Shown: one piece after another, positions 48,311 through 60,800 of the stretch
How positions within the stretch are numbered: position 1 is the stretch's first letter
Layout of the letters: each line of letters starts with the position of its first letter
NCBI GenBank assembly: GCA_028023455.1
Contig: JAQFVV010000001.1
Span: 18,845,611 to 18,909,610, forward strand
DNA: 64,000 nucleotides
From: Epiperipatus broadwayi
Taxonomy: Eukaryota > Onychophora > Udeonychophora > Euonychophora > Peripatidae
Reading direction: 5' to 3'
Made by a program: the position numbers and the translations under genes
The notes under the pieces: model-generated
Databases searched by the model: none
Seen by the model: only the letters and a program-made list of their open reading frames with translations
Told to the model about the DNA's origin: nothing

Positions 48311-50338
48311 ATTGTGCTATCCAGTAGCACAAAGACTATTACTGTGTATGAACGAATCTATATTAATCAAAGCAAAAATAGTTTTGTTAAATACATTGAC
48401 TAATATTCATTATTTTGTCCCCCACTAGAATAAAAGTTTTAATAAAAATGTGATTATTAGAGTAAAATTTTTAAAAAAGGTAATTCTCAGTGTGAAGTAT
48501 TCATTTTATTATCAGATATATTTTACAAAGTTTAAAAACATAAAATGCACACTATCTAAAATTTTAAGAAAAAAAATTATATATTTTTTTTTCATTTCTT
48601 TTGTAATAAGCAACAATGGTAAAATTTGAAGGCAGTAAATATTGCAAATATAAAGATAAATTTTGGACCTCAAGTTAAAATTAAAATAAAGAAAATCCTG
48701 GTTATCAAAATGCAGCAGTGGCTAATTGAATACAAAATATAGGGTTGTGTCAGTTGCATTTTCTCTATCTTATTTTTTCTGCCATCAAAATGTTGGTTGG
48801 CCATGAGATATTTATATCTGTAATCCCCATTAGTGTGAAAGCAATTAGAATCACAGATTGTCCACTTTATTTAAAGCTATGAAAGCCATCAAATGCTGCT
48901 GTAAAGTATTATCAATGGTTGGCAGAAAACCTTTAAGTACATTTGTTCATCACTGCCCAATCTACAATTGAGTGTTAAAATATTTCACTGACCAGTTGAA
49001 TCGTACATATTTGTAGTTTGTTGCCATTATTCAACTATAAAATTGAATATCATTTGTGGTCATCTGAAAATATTATTTTTAGACACCCTACATTAATATA
49101 TTATCCAATGAAATGTAAAAACAAAAAGATCATCATTCAAGAACATCAAGCCTGCATGGAAAATGTCATACAAAATTAAGACAGAAGTGTAACTATATAT
49201 GAAGGTAAGTAACTATAATAACATATCATATAATACTAAATCATCCATGCACTTTACTACTGTTACACAATGCTTTATTTACCACCCTCTTTTACAGTTT
49301 CAATTGCCCTAGCAATCTTCTTCAGAACTTTTATATCTCCTAACTTCAACTCTAAATTCCTAACTAATCTTTCTTATTGTATTGCCAAATGTATATAATA
49401 TAATACTAAATCATCCATGCACTTTACTACTGTAAACTATAAATGAACTGAATCTGAAAATACCAGTAAAACATTATTATAATAATAAGTAATTAATTAA
49501 TTATCAAAGGCCTTCTCTAAAATATGTAAATAATCTATCAATATATAATTATATGGATTTAAATTTTAGACATTTTTTTTATTGTATAATGTATATTTCT
49601 TTCTTTTAATTTTTTTTTTTTGTAATTTAATATTTTTATTGACTCATGTATTGCAGAATGTGTTATGGGAAAGACAAAAACCAATTATAACAGTGTTTTA
49701 AAGAAAAGGACTTCAACAGCTTCTCTTATCATTTATGCTAATTTTATTTTATAATGCAGCTATCTAAAACAAATGTCCTATCACTTGATGGTAAAGAAAA
49801 TATAATTGGTTGGAAAGGAAGTGTCATATTACTTTCCCCTTATTACTAAAATAATATATTAATAATTTACTGTAATGCTAGCACCCAAAAATTATAAGGT
49901 ATTTAAGGTAGGTGATCTCTTAATAAATTCAGGCCTAGAAGAGGGGTCAAATCTAGGAAATGTATTGCATTTTCTCCATGTATTCATATATCTTTATGAT
50001 TGTATATTAAAACAATAGTTTTATTATGTCATAAATCTAGAAAGTAAATTTGTATTATAATGATTTTTTAAATAAATCCGAAATTATCCATATTCAGGTC
50101 ATTTTGTCATATAATGATACATGCAATAAATTCCAGTCAAAAAGGAGAATGCATAACCAGGAAATGTAACTCTGTATTCTCAATGTAATTTTATATCTTT
50201 ATAATTGTGTATTAGAATCCAAAGTTTGGTGATATTATAAATCTATAAAATAAATTTCCATTATAATATATTTTAAATTATCCCCTCCCCCCCTAATACT
50301 CGGTTATCTGAGTTGTTTTAGATGCATAATAGTGCAAT
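48311..50338. repeat. ~2-kb dispersed/duplicated sequence, copy A
   Basis: Aligns in direct orientation with 55792-57813 across its whole length. Anchors include GTAGCACAA / GTGGCACAA, AACATAAAATGC, CATGAGATATTTA, GAGTGTTAAAATATT, CATCAAGCC(T/A)GCATGGAAAA and TTTTCTCCATGT. Copy A carries an extra 170-bp insertion (about 49228-49433), and its final ~150 bp are present twice (about 49930-50085 and 50140-50290). No reading frame or known element motif was seen. It is either an unknown repeat family or a segmental duplication. Confidence 0.82.
49228..49433. repeat. 170-bp insertion bounded by exact 36-bp direct repeats
   Basis: A 36-bp sequence (beginning ATATAATACTAAATCATCC and ending TTTACTACTGT) occurs at 49228-49263 and again at 49398-49433 with no difference. 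The sequence between them has no counterpart in copy B of the 2-kb repeat. It is either a tandem duplication with decay of the middle or an insertion with an unusually long target duplication. Confidence 0.8.
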
Positions 50339-51614
<1,276 letters not shown>

Positions 51615-51672
51615 AAACCTTTACAATGAATGTAAATATTTGATTTTTTGTCATACAAATGTTGTCTAAGTC
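51615..51672. repeat. Palindrome centre with extra tandem copy
   Basis: The 58-bp spacer between the palindrome arms contains a second, slightly different copy of the adjacent arm sequence (AAACCTTTACAATGAATG, following AAACCTTTACAACGAATG in the arm). The inner boundary therefore holds a short direct duplication before the inversion. Confidence 0.8.
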
Positions 51673-51862
51673 TAACAAAAATTCAAATATTTACATTCGT
51701 TGTAAAGGTTTAGGTCATAAAGAATTTAGTATTAAAATGTTAGAAAAGGTTAAAAATTACAGGGAAAGGATGGTTAAAGAATTTTTTTATATAAAAAAAT
51801 ATAATCCTACTCTAAATAGAATTAATGGAGTAGATAAGGAATATAAATTACTGTATAATTAA
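51673..51862 (+). pseudogene. PLE GIY-YIG domain C-terminus
   Basis: The open frame encodes KEFSIKMLEKVKNYRERMVK, then EFFYIKKYNPTLNRINGVD, and ends at a stop at 51862. This matches the end of the PLE GIY-YIG nuclease, where a conserved Glu (here in ERMVKE) and the closing P-x-LN-x-x-G are usual. The rest of the protein is missing because the copy is truncated at the palindrome centre. Confidence 0.8.
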
Positions 51863-51976
51863 AATAAACAGAGCAAAACTCTCCATACAGTATTGCCACC
51901 TGTGCTAAACAGAGTAATCAATGGATGCCAGAAGGCTTGTGCATAAAATCCCTATCTAATGCCTACTCATCCAATA

Positions 51977-52018
51977 TCCCCAGACTAGTTTCTGCCTTGT
52001 GGCCTTCGTCAGTGAGGA
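51977..52018 (-). ncRNA. Hammerhead motif, stem II damaged (family 1)
   Basis: Minus strand: stem I TCCTCA/TGGGGA fully paired, core CTGACGA (52012 to 52006), GAAA and GTC (51985 to 51983) all present. At 51995 C replaces the G of the intact copies, breaking a stem II pair (GGC opposite GGC instead of GCC). Catalysis is likely weakened. Confidence 0.7.
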
Positions 52019-52432
52019 GCTCTGGATCTGAGAGCACTGCATATAGATCTTAGGATCTAATGCAATCCTCTAGCAACCACCTTTTATCTCTACTTAACTA
52101 CAAAACTATGAGAATGAAATTGAAAACACAAAAAATATTTTCAATCTAAGATCAATAGCTTATATAGTCATATGGGTCTGAACTCAGTTCAGCACCCATA
52201 CATTTTGGTGTCTTTGGCTCTTTTACAACCATAGACATCACTATCCTATTAGGCAGGATTGGTGTTAAACCATTAAGCATCACATGATCACATTTCCTAT
52301 ACTAGCACATTAATTGTTGATAAACAGAGCAAAACTCTCCATACAGTATTGCCACCTGTGCTAAACAGAGTAATCAATGGATGCCAGAAGGCTTGTGCAT
52401 AAAATCCCTATCTAATGCCTACTCATCCAATA

Positions 52433-52470
52433 TCCCCAGACTAGTTTCTGGCTTGTGGCCTTCGTCAGTG
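52433..52470 (-). ncRNA. Hammerhead motif cut at the palindrome junction (family 1)
   Basis: Minus strand: CTGACGA, stem II GGC/GCC, GAAAC, TA loop and GTC are intact. The 5' strand of stem I is lost because the palindrome junction falls at 52470, leaving ACC to pair with TGG (three pairs). Confidence 0.65.
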
Positions 52471-52518
52471 GTTGCATTAGATCTTAAGATCTAGATGCAG
52501 TGCTCTCAGATCCAGAGC

Positions 52519-52560
52519 TCCTCACTGACGAAGGCCACAAGCCAGAAACTAGTCTGGGGA
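52519..52560 (+). ncRNA. Canonical type I hammerhead ribozyme (family 1)
   Basis: Stem I: TCCTCA (52519-52524) with TGGGGA (52555-52560), six pairs with one wobble. Core: CTGACGA (52525-52531) and GAAA (52545-52548). Stem II: GGC (52533-52535) with GCC (52541-52543), loop CACAA, closed by an A-A at the base. Stem III: A52548-T52553 and C52549-G52552, loop TA. Cleavage triplet GTC (52552-52554), predicted scission after 52554. All invariant positions of the hammerhead consensus are present. It is a minimal stem III form, so efficient cleavage may need a dimer, as reported for newt and PLE hammerheads. Confidence 0.82.
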
Positions 52561-53334
52561 TATTGGATGAGTAGGCATTAGATAGGGATTTTATGCACAA
52601 GCCTTCTGGCATCCATTGATTACTCTGTTTAGCACAGGTGGCAATACTGTATGGAGAGTTTTGCTCTGTTTATCAACAATTAATGTGCTAGTATAGGAAA
52701 TGTGATCATGTGATGCTTAATGGTATAATTAAAATAGTTCCTTAATGGGTTTAGGTAAATTGTTAGAAGTTTTTTTTGTATAAAAGAGAGAGAGGGGTGT
52801 GTGTTTAAATTTGTTTTATATTCATTTAAATATATAGGTTAGGAATGTAGTTTTAAGATGGGTTTTAGATAAAATTTAAAGAAAGGGGGAGGTTTTTGGA
52901 AATTAGAGTTGGTATTTAAATTTGTATAGAAAGTTTCTTGGATGATTTTAAGATATATTTGTAATTAAACAATGTAAATAAAAAAAAAGAGTAATAAAAT
53001 ATAGCAGTGGGAGAAAGATGTAAGTAAAATATATTTCTATATGTTTAATATGTTTGTTATTATGTTAATGTAAGAGAAAGTTTTTATGTAATTGAAGTTT
53101 ATTTGTTGATACGTATTTAATATTGTTGCAGATCCTTGAAAATGACTGTATGAGATAAAACAGTTGAAACGTTGGAGTTTTGTATATAAATGTATATATA
53201 TGTTCAGTATTGAGATAAAAAAATAAAGTTTTTGAAAAGAAAAAAGGAGAAGGATTTTTTATTTGTTGATATTATTGTAGAACATATATATTTTGAAAGA
53301 AAAAGTGGATGTATCTTTGCTGTGTTATTATATA

Positions 53335-53336
<2 letters not shown>

Positions 53337-53407
<71 letters not shown>

Positions 53408-53430
53408 TGATGATGATGATGATGATGATA
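53337..53430. repeat. (AAT)n then (GAT)n microsatellite
   Basis: About 22 AAT units followed by about 8 GAT units. With the array at 50654-50886 it brackets the PLE palindrome, suggesting that the PLE inserted into, or carried, an (AAT)n tract. Confidence 0.95.
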
Positions 53431-53639
53431 AAAACAACAAATAGGAGATGGAGCAATAGGATGAGAGTAATGGATGGATGTGCTATTTATATGTATCATA
53501 AAAAAATATAAAAGATTATGATAATATGTGCAAAAATAAAGAAAATTAATTGTTGGTGAATTTATAAATAAAGAATGGAAACCAGAGAAAGAAAAGGTGA
53601 AGATAAACCAGAAACATAAATGTATAGTATCAACTGTGT
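53431..53639. other. AT-rich DNA
   Basis: Nothing was recognised. Confidence 0.4.
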
Positions 53640-54060
53640 CATGTTAATAAACATGTTAAAAAAATTGCAAGATGAGATGGTTAAAAAATTGAATGAAGTA
53701 GTCAAAGAAAATACAGAAAAAATAATTAACAGCTAAGGCTGACTTCAAGATGAGATGGTCACAAAATTGGATAAAAGAATAAAATTGTCAAAGAAATAAA
53801 TGATAACCAAGACCAAATTGGAAAGAGGACCAGAAAATTATTCTAGAGACTGGATGATGGTTTAGTAAATATAAATAATAAAATTAATTAAGTTAATGAG
53901 AAAGTACAAAAAAATGAAAGCAATGAGAAATTTGAGATAGTGGAAAAGCATCTCAAAAACACTGTAAAAATAATATGTACTGGAAACAGAGGGGCATTAA
54001 TAAAAGTTAAAGTATATAATATTGCATAGTAGTTGGAGATATTTCAGATGAAGAAGATAA
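53640..54060 (+). pseudogene. Unrecognised coding remnant, coiled-coil-like
   Basis: Read across frames, this stretch gives KKLQDEMVKKLNEVVKENTEK, then a repeat-like LQDEMVTKLDKR, and further charged heptad-like segments, ending KNTVKIICTGNRGALIKVK. At least four stops or frameshifts interrupt it. The two QDEMV(K/T)KL blocks suggest an internal repeat. Coiled coils occur in ORF1 proteins of LINEs, but I see no zinc knuckle or RRM signature, so the origin is open. Confidence 0.4.
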
Positions 54061-54239
54061 ATCAAAAAGAAAAATGAGGGACTAGCACCCAAAATATGGA
54101 TGTTAGAGGCAAAATGTGATGACGCATGAAGCGCAAATAATACAAAAGTTTAAAAGATATAAGTGATATGCAACCTGAATATGAGGACATAAGAACCAAA
54201 ATGAAAACAAATGAATAAAAGTATGCACACAGTATTGTA

Positions 54240-54850
54240 AACCAGTTTCTAAAAATAAGAATATTTTCTGATCACACTGGTGAAGCTCCTGTAGAGTAGC
54301 TTAATAGTCTGGATAAGTAAGTATCAATCCCATGACAGAGGAGGTTAAACTTGTTATACCATGTATTCACCCACAGATGATATCCATGCTAGGTGGGATT
54401 ACCTATTTAAAAAGCCTGATAATTTTCATGAGTATAGGTATACTATTGAAAAGGGCATTAAGTACCAGGTGTCTCAGGATAGATATCAATGTGGTGAGAC
54501 ATGCACCTCATTTTTAGGAGGCAAGGAGATAAACTTAGAGTTTTAACAGTCTATCCATTATCCAGAAGTTAAATATCTCAGATAGTGAAACATATCTTTC
54601 CATGTCATGAGGAGCCAATGTTGATTGGTATTAATTGTAAGATGAATGACAACGTAGTTGTTCTATCCAGTGCCTTTGACAGCAGTAAGTCTCCTAATGA
54701 GACTAAGGAAAAATGGTTTAATACCCATAATAAACTTTCATATAGAAGAATTTATCCTCATGAATATAATAAACTTTGGGAAGAGGAATGGATCACCTAC
54801 ATCAATCCAGAGAAAATCCTATTTTATCCACAAGATTGAATATGGCTATA
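54240..54850 (+). pseudogene. Unrecognised protein-like remnant
   Basis: The DNA is less AT-rich than its flanks. Two plus frames look protein-like: 54361-54546 (HARWDYLFKKPDNFHEYRYT, then CGETCTSFLGGKEINLEF) and 54585-54839 (HIFPCHEEPMLIGINCKMND, then SSAFDSSKSPNETKEKWF, then RRIYPHEYNKLWEEEWITYI). They are mixed in residue content, with Trp, Cys and Pro, unlike chance frames here. They lie in the same order as the coiled-coil remnant upstream and could be one broken gene of about 1.2 kb. I do not recognise the family. Confidence 0.4.
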
Positions 54851-55791
54851 ATATAGTGACTGATAAATATCATGGTGATATCCATCATTTGCCAACATCT
54901 TGCCAAAACTCTAAAAACTAAAAAATAAAATAAAAAATAAAACCAGATCTTCAGATAAAGGATTGGGGGAAATGGTGCAACAAATAAAGGCACCAGTCAA
55001 AATTCTCATCACCTGAGCCATCAACTTGCTATAAAAGATAGCATCACTTTAGTTGATAATGATGGCCTACCAATTCAATGATCATGGATCTGCCCCATAA
55101 TAATGATTATAAATTTGAGAATAGTTATTGATAAAATGTTGAAATGAAGAAATATAAAATGAATATGATAATTTTAGTTGCTTGAATATTGTGTTGTCAC
55201 ACATTTCTAGCCTATTTGTCTATTAGGGATTGAAGAATTGCACTAGATCACTATTCATTTTACTCTCACCCTTCAAAATCACTGAGTGATGAATAATTGT
55301 AAAAAAAGGGAGTGGTTTATCTTTCTGTTCCAGGTGCAGTACCAGTAGAAAATTCTTTGGCTTACTCAAATTGTTAGTGGAGAAAAAATCCATAATTTAA
55401 ATGCTCTTATGTCAGTTGAAAGTTTCTGACAAATTTTTGTAAACTATACCACATTGTTCCTGGTAAGCGAGCATGAATAGCAATATGGCACTCATTAATA
55501 ATTCTAAAATTTGTACAGATGGCAATGAAATATCCATGTTAGCATGGTTCTCATCAAGTGACTGGTAATTATTAGAATTGGGTATATAATTTGCATTTTT
55601 CCAATAACAGATAATAATAGTACTTGGCTATGAAAGCAAAGTGTAATGTAAATCAGATTTAGCTTATAAATCCATGAAAAGTTGGCTAAGTATGACAAAA
55701 ATGTCCAAAAGCAAACAAAATTACTTGATAAATGAAAAAAAGTTCATTAAATAGTATATCACTTGTATTTTGTTTCTCATTGAAATGGGAA
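54851..55791. other. No recognised gene
   Basis: Base composition is slightly more even until about 55480, possibly the tail of the unrecognised remnant upstream. No motif was identified. Confidence 0.4.
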
Positions 55792-57813
55792 TATTGTGCC
55801 ATTCAGTGGCACAAAAAACGTTAATATGTAGGAACTAAACCACATTAATCAAGTAAAAGTATTTTTAAAAAATACTTTGGTTAACATTCACTATTTTGCC
55901 CAAAATGTGATTACTAAAATATAAAAAAAAATGGTAATTCTTAGTAAAGTATATTTTATTAACAAATAGATTTTATAAAATTTAAAAACATAAAATGCCT
56001 ACTATCCTGAAATTAGAAAAAAAAAATGTTTTTTTTTTTTCCATTTTGTTTGTAATAATTTTTTTTAAGAGGGACTTTGTTGCAAAGTAACAATGGTATA
56101 ATTCTAAAGCAGTGAACAAAGAAGGTATAAAATTCAAAAGCAATGAACAAAAGAAGGTGAGTTGGAGATAATTTCCTACACAGATTGAAAATCTAAACAT
56201 AACTCTTAAATTGAAAGTTAAAACTAAAAAACAAATATGTAAAAAAAAAATTGCATTAAATAGTGTTTTTATGTAAATAATCAACTAAAAAGTAGAAAAA
56301 TAAATCCACTTTTCAGTTTTTGCCATTCTTGGAAAATATAAGAGAAATTTAACTATGATATATTAAAATTGTATTCTACAATGTAATGTTTCTATCAGGT
56401 TTTTAAAAAATTAATTTAATTAATTAGGTATAAGTTAAATTAATATTAATATTTTTTTATTCTACAAATGTAATATCTTCATTGGCTGAATTATTAAGGA
56501 ATTTTCTTGGGAAGCATAATGATGTGAGTTCAAATTCTAAATGGATATGGATTTTTTTCATTGTTAAAAATTAAAATATGGACATCAGACAAAAATCCAG
56601 ACAGTGCAAGTTAATATAAAATTATTTAATAAAAACATTCTGTTTATTAAAAAAACAATAGTAACTAATTATATAAGATATGTAAGGCTATGTCAGTTGC
56701 AATTTATCCAATTTACTTTTTCCCTCTCTACTTTGAAAAATGTTAATTGATCATGAGATATTTAAAACTGAAATCACCAGTAGTATGAAAGCAGAAAAAA
56801 ACTGCCATAGCCAATAATAAACCTTAAGAAGTCCATCTATTTTGGTTAAATATGTGGAAGCCATCAAACATCAACTTAAATCCAAAAATGTTTTGTATGT
56901 TTTTTCACTGCTAACCACTCTATATACTGAGTGTTAAAATATTGTTTTGACCAGTTGGATCATATCTATTCCTAGTTTGTCATCATTCACTTATAAACTG
57001 AATAGCATTTGTGCTCATCTGCAAAATTAATCTCAAATAAACCAGCAATTTATCCAAGGAAATTTAAGATGAAAAAACATTATCCAAAAACATCAAGCCA
57101 GCATGGAAAATGTCCTACAAGATTAAGAAACATAAAAACAACTGTATAACCTACAATTGAACTGAATCTGAAAATATTGGTAAGATATTTTTATAACAAT
57201 AATTAACTAATTAATTAATTACCAAAGACCTTTCTTAATTTATGTAAACAATCTATAAATATTTTATTATGTGGATTTAAATATTGACATTTTTTTAAAT
57301 TGTATGATATATATTTTTATTCACTCATGTACTATAGAATGTGTTGTAAGGAGAAAACAAATTGTAACAATGCTTTTTTATTATTGTTAGTGTTATTAAA
57401 TTTATTTATTTAAAAAAAAAAAAAACCTTAGCAGTCTCTTTCCTATCACTTTATGTTAATTTATTTTTCAATCGTAAAGAAAATAATAATCAGCTGGAAA
57501 AGAAGAGTCAGATCAGATCCCCTTTTTTTACTAAATTAGCACATTAATAATTTACAATGATCTTGGCATTCAAAAACATAAGCTATTTTAGATGGGGGGA
57601 GGGGTAATCTCTTTCAAACATCTTCAGGAATTCCAGCCTAGAAAGAGAGATGTAATCCAGGAGATGTAACTGTATTTTCTCCATGTGATTATAGATTTTT
57701 TATGATTATATATTAGAAGCCGTAGCTTGGTTATTTTATAACTCTTGAAAATAAATTTGCATTACAGTAGAATTTAAATAAAAATACTTTGTTTAGACAC
57801 ATAATAGTACAAT
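55792..57813. repeat. ~2-kb dispersed/duplicated sequence, copy B
   Basis: Direct-orientation partner of 48311-50338, equal in length and alignable from end to end with many small differences and indels. It lacks the 170-bp insertion and the terminal tandem duplication of copy A. Between the two copies lie about 5.4 kb including the PLE palindrome. Confidence 0.82.
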
Positions 57814-60800
57814 TTATATTAGCAGATGTTTCTGGGCAATTTATCCAAGCCATGCATTTGATGCTTTTTTTAAAATATTGCCTATTTTCATTACTAACAA
57901 TACAATTCATATAAAGTTGATGTACAAATCTTTTACAAAATAAAAAATAAGCATTTCTTGAGCCAAGACTTAAAAATAATAAATAAATATAAAACATTGA
58001 TTCTGGTGTATCATGAGCATTTGGTTCTAGAGACATTGTTAATAAAATGAATGATATTCCAGTCCACCATTATATTATGCAATTTGTTTTGGACTTGCCT
58101 TAAGCTTACCTCAATAATAAACTTGTCAACAAACAAAAATCTTTCAAAGCCAGATTCCATAAATAATGTGGATGATCAATAAATATTCATAAACTGGAAA
58201 GACAAAGAGACAAATCAGTGAATCCAAATTTGTTTACATTATAATTAGAAAGATATTATTAAATATTGATATATATTTGAGAGTAATGAGAATACTTACA
58301 AAACAGTGTCATAGCCCTGAAATTATTTTCTGATAATAATTTATATCATTTTATTTAGAGAATAGTAAATTTGAACCTCTGTAATAAACTCGAAAGCTTA
58401 TTATAATGAAGAATAAATATTGGCACCTTACATGTATTGATCCATGGATACTGAAAACCATCATTTAGGATTAAATCATGGCGTTTCTCTTTCCTAGCGT
58501 TTCATTATTAGGCAACAAAGCTATTCTTGCATTTGGCAACTCATTTATTTTTTTTATATAAATAGATATGCAATTAGTTGAAATGTATATTTATAACTTT
58601 TATATCTCTTATTTATTTGTATAAGACGGAAAATATTTCTCAGCAATACCCAGTACAATTAATTAATCTTACTTTCAGTTACATTTTCAATTTTTCATCA
58701 TAGACTAAAAACTTGGATAACCACAGTTAAGAAGGTATCATTACTTGTTTTTTGAACTAGACGAACCAAAAATAAAATCTAATATCTTTTTTATTTTTTC
58801 TACAAAATATATTATCATTTTCTAGTATTGTACAAAATTTAAACCTTATCTCTGACAATAAAAGTATTGTTCTATTAATCATAATCCGAATACCATTTAT
58901 TTTAGTTCAATATTAGTTAATACGTAGTAATACCAATTTTGATCTTATTACTAGAAAATATTAATTTATTGGGAATAGTTTTCGATTTTATATTTATACC
59001 TGTAAAAATGTAAAATGCTTACTATATGCGTATATACATTTAACTATTTCATTTTCAAATTGTTTTAATAATCATGATATATAATTTGTAGACTATCAAA
59101 ATAACTATATTACTGAGAAAAATTTAAAATATATTTTTTTCCCCCGTTATTTAATTTTAAAAACATTCTAAATTAATTTTTAGTTTTATGTTCTGTGTGT
59201 CAACAAATAAAATACTTTCGAGCGTATTTATTATTTCGCAAATATAATTTTTAATATAGAGGGCAGCATAATACCAAGAAGTAAGAAATTTAAAGTTCTA
59301 AAAATGTTTAAAGAAAATCGATAAACTAGTTGCGATCAATTACGCGCAATTTTGACAATTGAGACAAATTAATTCTGTAAATGTTTATTTATTGTTCTCT
59401 GGGTAGCAGATTTATTTTTTTAACTTCATTTATAGGGGCAAAAGACATGTTTAAAAAAAGGCGAAAGGAAAAAATCCAATGATTAATAAGAAGTGCACTT
59501 ATTTTTTCTTTTAAAAAAAAAGTTATTTATTATTAAGCTTTCAGAATATTCTCAAAATAGGTTAAAACCAATACGCAAATTTTTAACTGAAATTAGAACT
59601 ACACTAATTAGTGTTGAATATGTTATGGGCCAAGTAATTAATAAGTCATTCTAAATAATGGTCGCGCAGCATGATAAATATTGATTAATTTATTAAAATG
59701 GATAGACATTATAAATAAAACCATATTTCTTTTGGGCAATTAGATTTTTAAAAAGTCCACTTTTTCAGAGAATTATTTATATTTATAAATTATTTCAAAG
59801 TATTCAAAAACTACATTGAGCAGATGGTTATAAGTACTAATCAGAAAACCGTGGAGCAGGTAATTGAGTTGTTAAATGCTTTTGATAGCAGCAAACCTGC
59901 AATTCATTAATTATGATGAAAAATAGTGGCGAACTTTTTGCTTAAGTATGAGGATTAGATAATTGCAAGCAATTGAAAAAACAGTTTAATAAGGAAATGG
60001 TTATATTTCACTAGGTCCTCTTTTTCCTGTCTTTGTCTTGGTGATTTTCTGAAGTTGGCAAGACTACTTGCAATCTGATTGGTACCCTTTGGTTCAGCTT
60101 AGCAATTTATGTTTGTTATTTTCTCTTTAAATAAATCAGACAGTCTAGCTAGTGGTTAAATGTCAGTATTGAGAAGTACTATAATAGCGATTTTCTGAAA
60201 CAATCTAGAATACAGACTAATGTGTACCTTGGGCTTTCTTTCTTTTTTATAACGTTTTGTTAATTAAGCAAGGACAAGCCTTTCCAGAAAATCTACACTC
60301 ATTTTATTTACCTTTAAACTCTGTTTTTAGTTTTCTTTTTCTTAATTTTTTTAATTATAATTAATTATGGTTCTGATTACATTTAATTATAATTAAATTA
60401 CAACAAAAAAACTTAATTAGTTGGTTTTGTAGTTTTTTCTCTTTTTCTTTTTTAAATAGATTGTAGTTTAATTAAATTATTAGTCAGGTTATAAAATATA
60501 TAATTTTATTTTATAATTTAGCATATGTAGAAGGATTAGAAGTATGCAAAGATTTACAAATTTTTCCAATCTCTTTATAAATAAATTTTCTATTATAATT
60601 ATTTAGTTATCTAAATATAAATTTATATTATACATACAGATATATAAGATCAATTGAGAGACTTTTTTATTATAGTATTTTTCTTTTATTTTATTCCCAT
60701 AATTTTCAATTTTATTTGGAAATATTTAATAACTTCTATTTTGAGCTTATTTTATTGAGGCAACTTGTAATATATGACTTGGTTAGAGTGGGCCAAGACC

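Larger units (their letters stand above)
51867..52722. mobile_element. Fold-back hammerhead retroposon, 856-bp nested copy with 14-bp TSD
   Basis: Flanked by GTATAATTAAAATA on both sides (51853-51866 and 52723-52736). The left part (51867-52320) is a full antisense unit. The right part is a second, partly palindromic copy: arms of about 200 bp (52270-52470 and 52523-52722) appear identical to the eye, with a 52-bp spacer. The tail ends ...GATCATGTGATGCTTAATG. It carries three hammerhead motifs (two minus, one plus). The uninserted partner arm of the host PLE proves the insertion limits. Confidence 0.92.
51673..53262 (+). mobile_element. PLE 3' region, right arm of the palindrome, split by an insertion
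   Basis: Two parts, 51673-51866 and 52737-53262, form the mirror image of 50886-51614. The 3' untranslated part contains a hairpin (GACTGT at 53144 pairing with ACAGTT near 53160) followed by GAAACGTTGG, like the tails of many animal PLEs. It ends about 75 bp before a second (AAT)n. Arms are about 720 bp each after removing the insertion and look highly similar. Confidence 0.85.

Noticed and set aside
53138-53172. Possible hammerhead in the PLE 3' tail (CTGTATGAG...GAAACGTTGG)
   Set aside because: An extra base breaks the CTGANGA core and the paired GACTGT/ACAGTT arms form a simple hairpin instead of stem II; no cleavage triplet with a stem III was found.
53204-53499. Poly-Asn, poly-Leu, poly-Tyr/His frames
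   Set aside because: Translation of (AAT)n(GAT)n in three frames.
57731-58036. 101-codon minus-strand frame as a host gene
   Set aside because: Overlaps the end of the 2-kb repeat, has no recognisable domain and no splice context.
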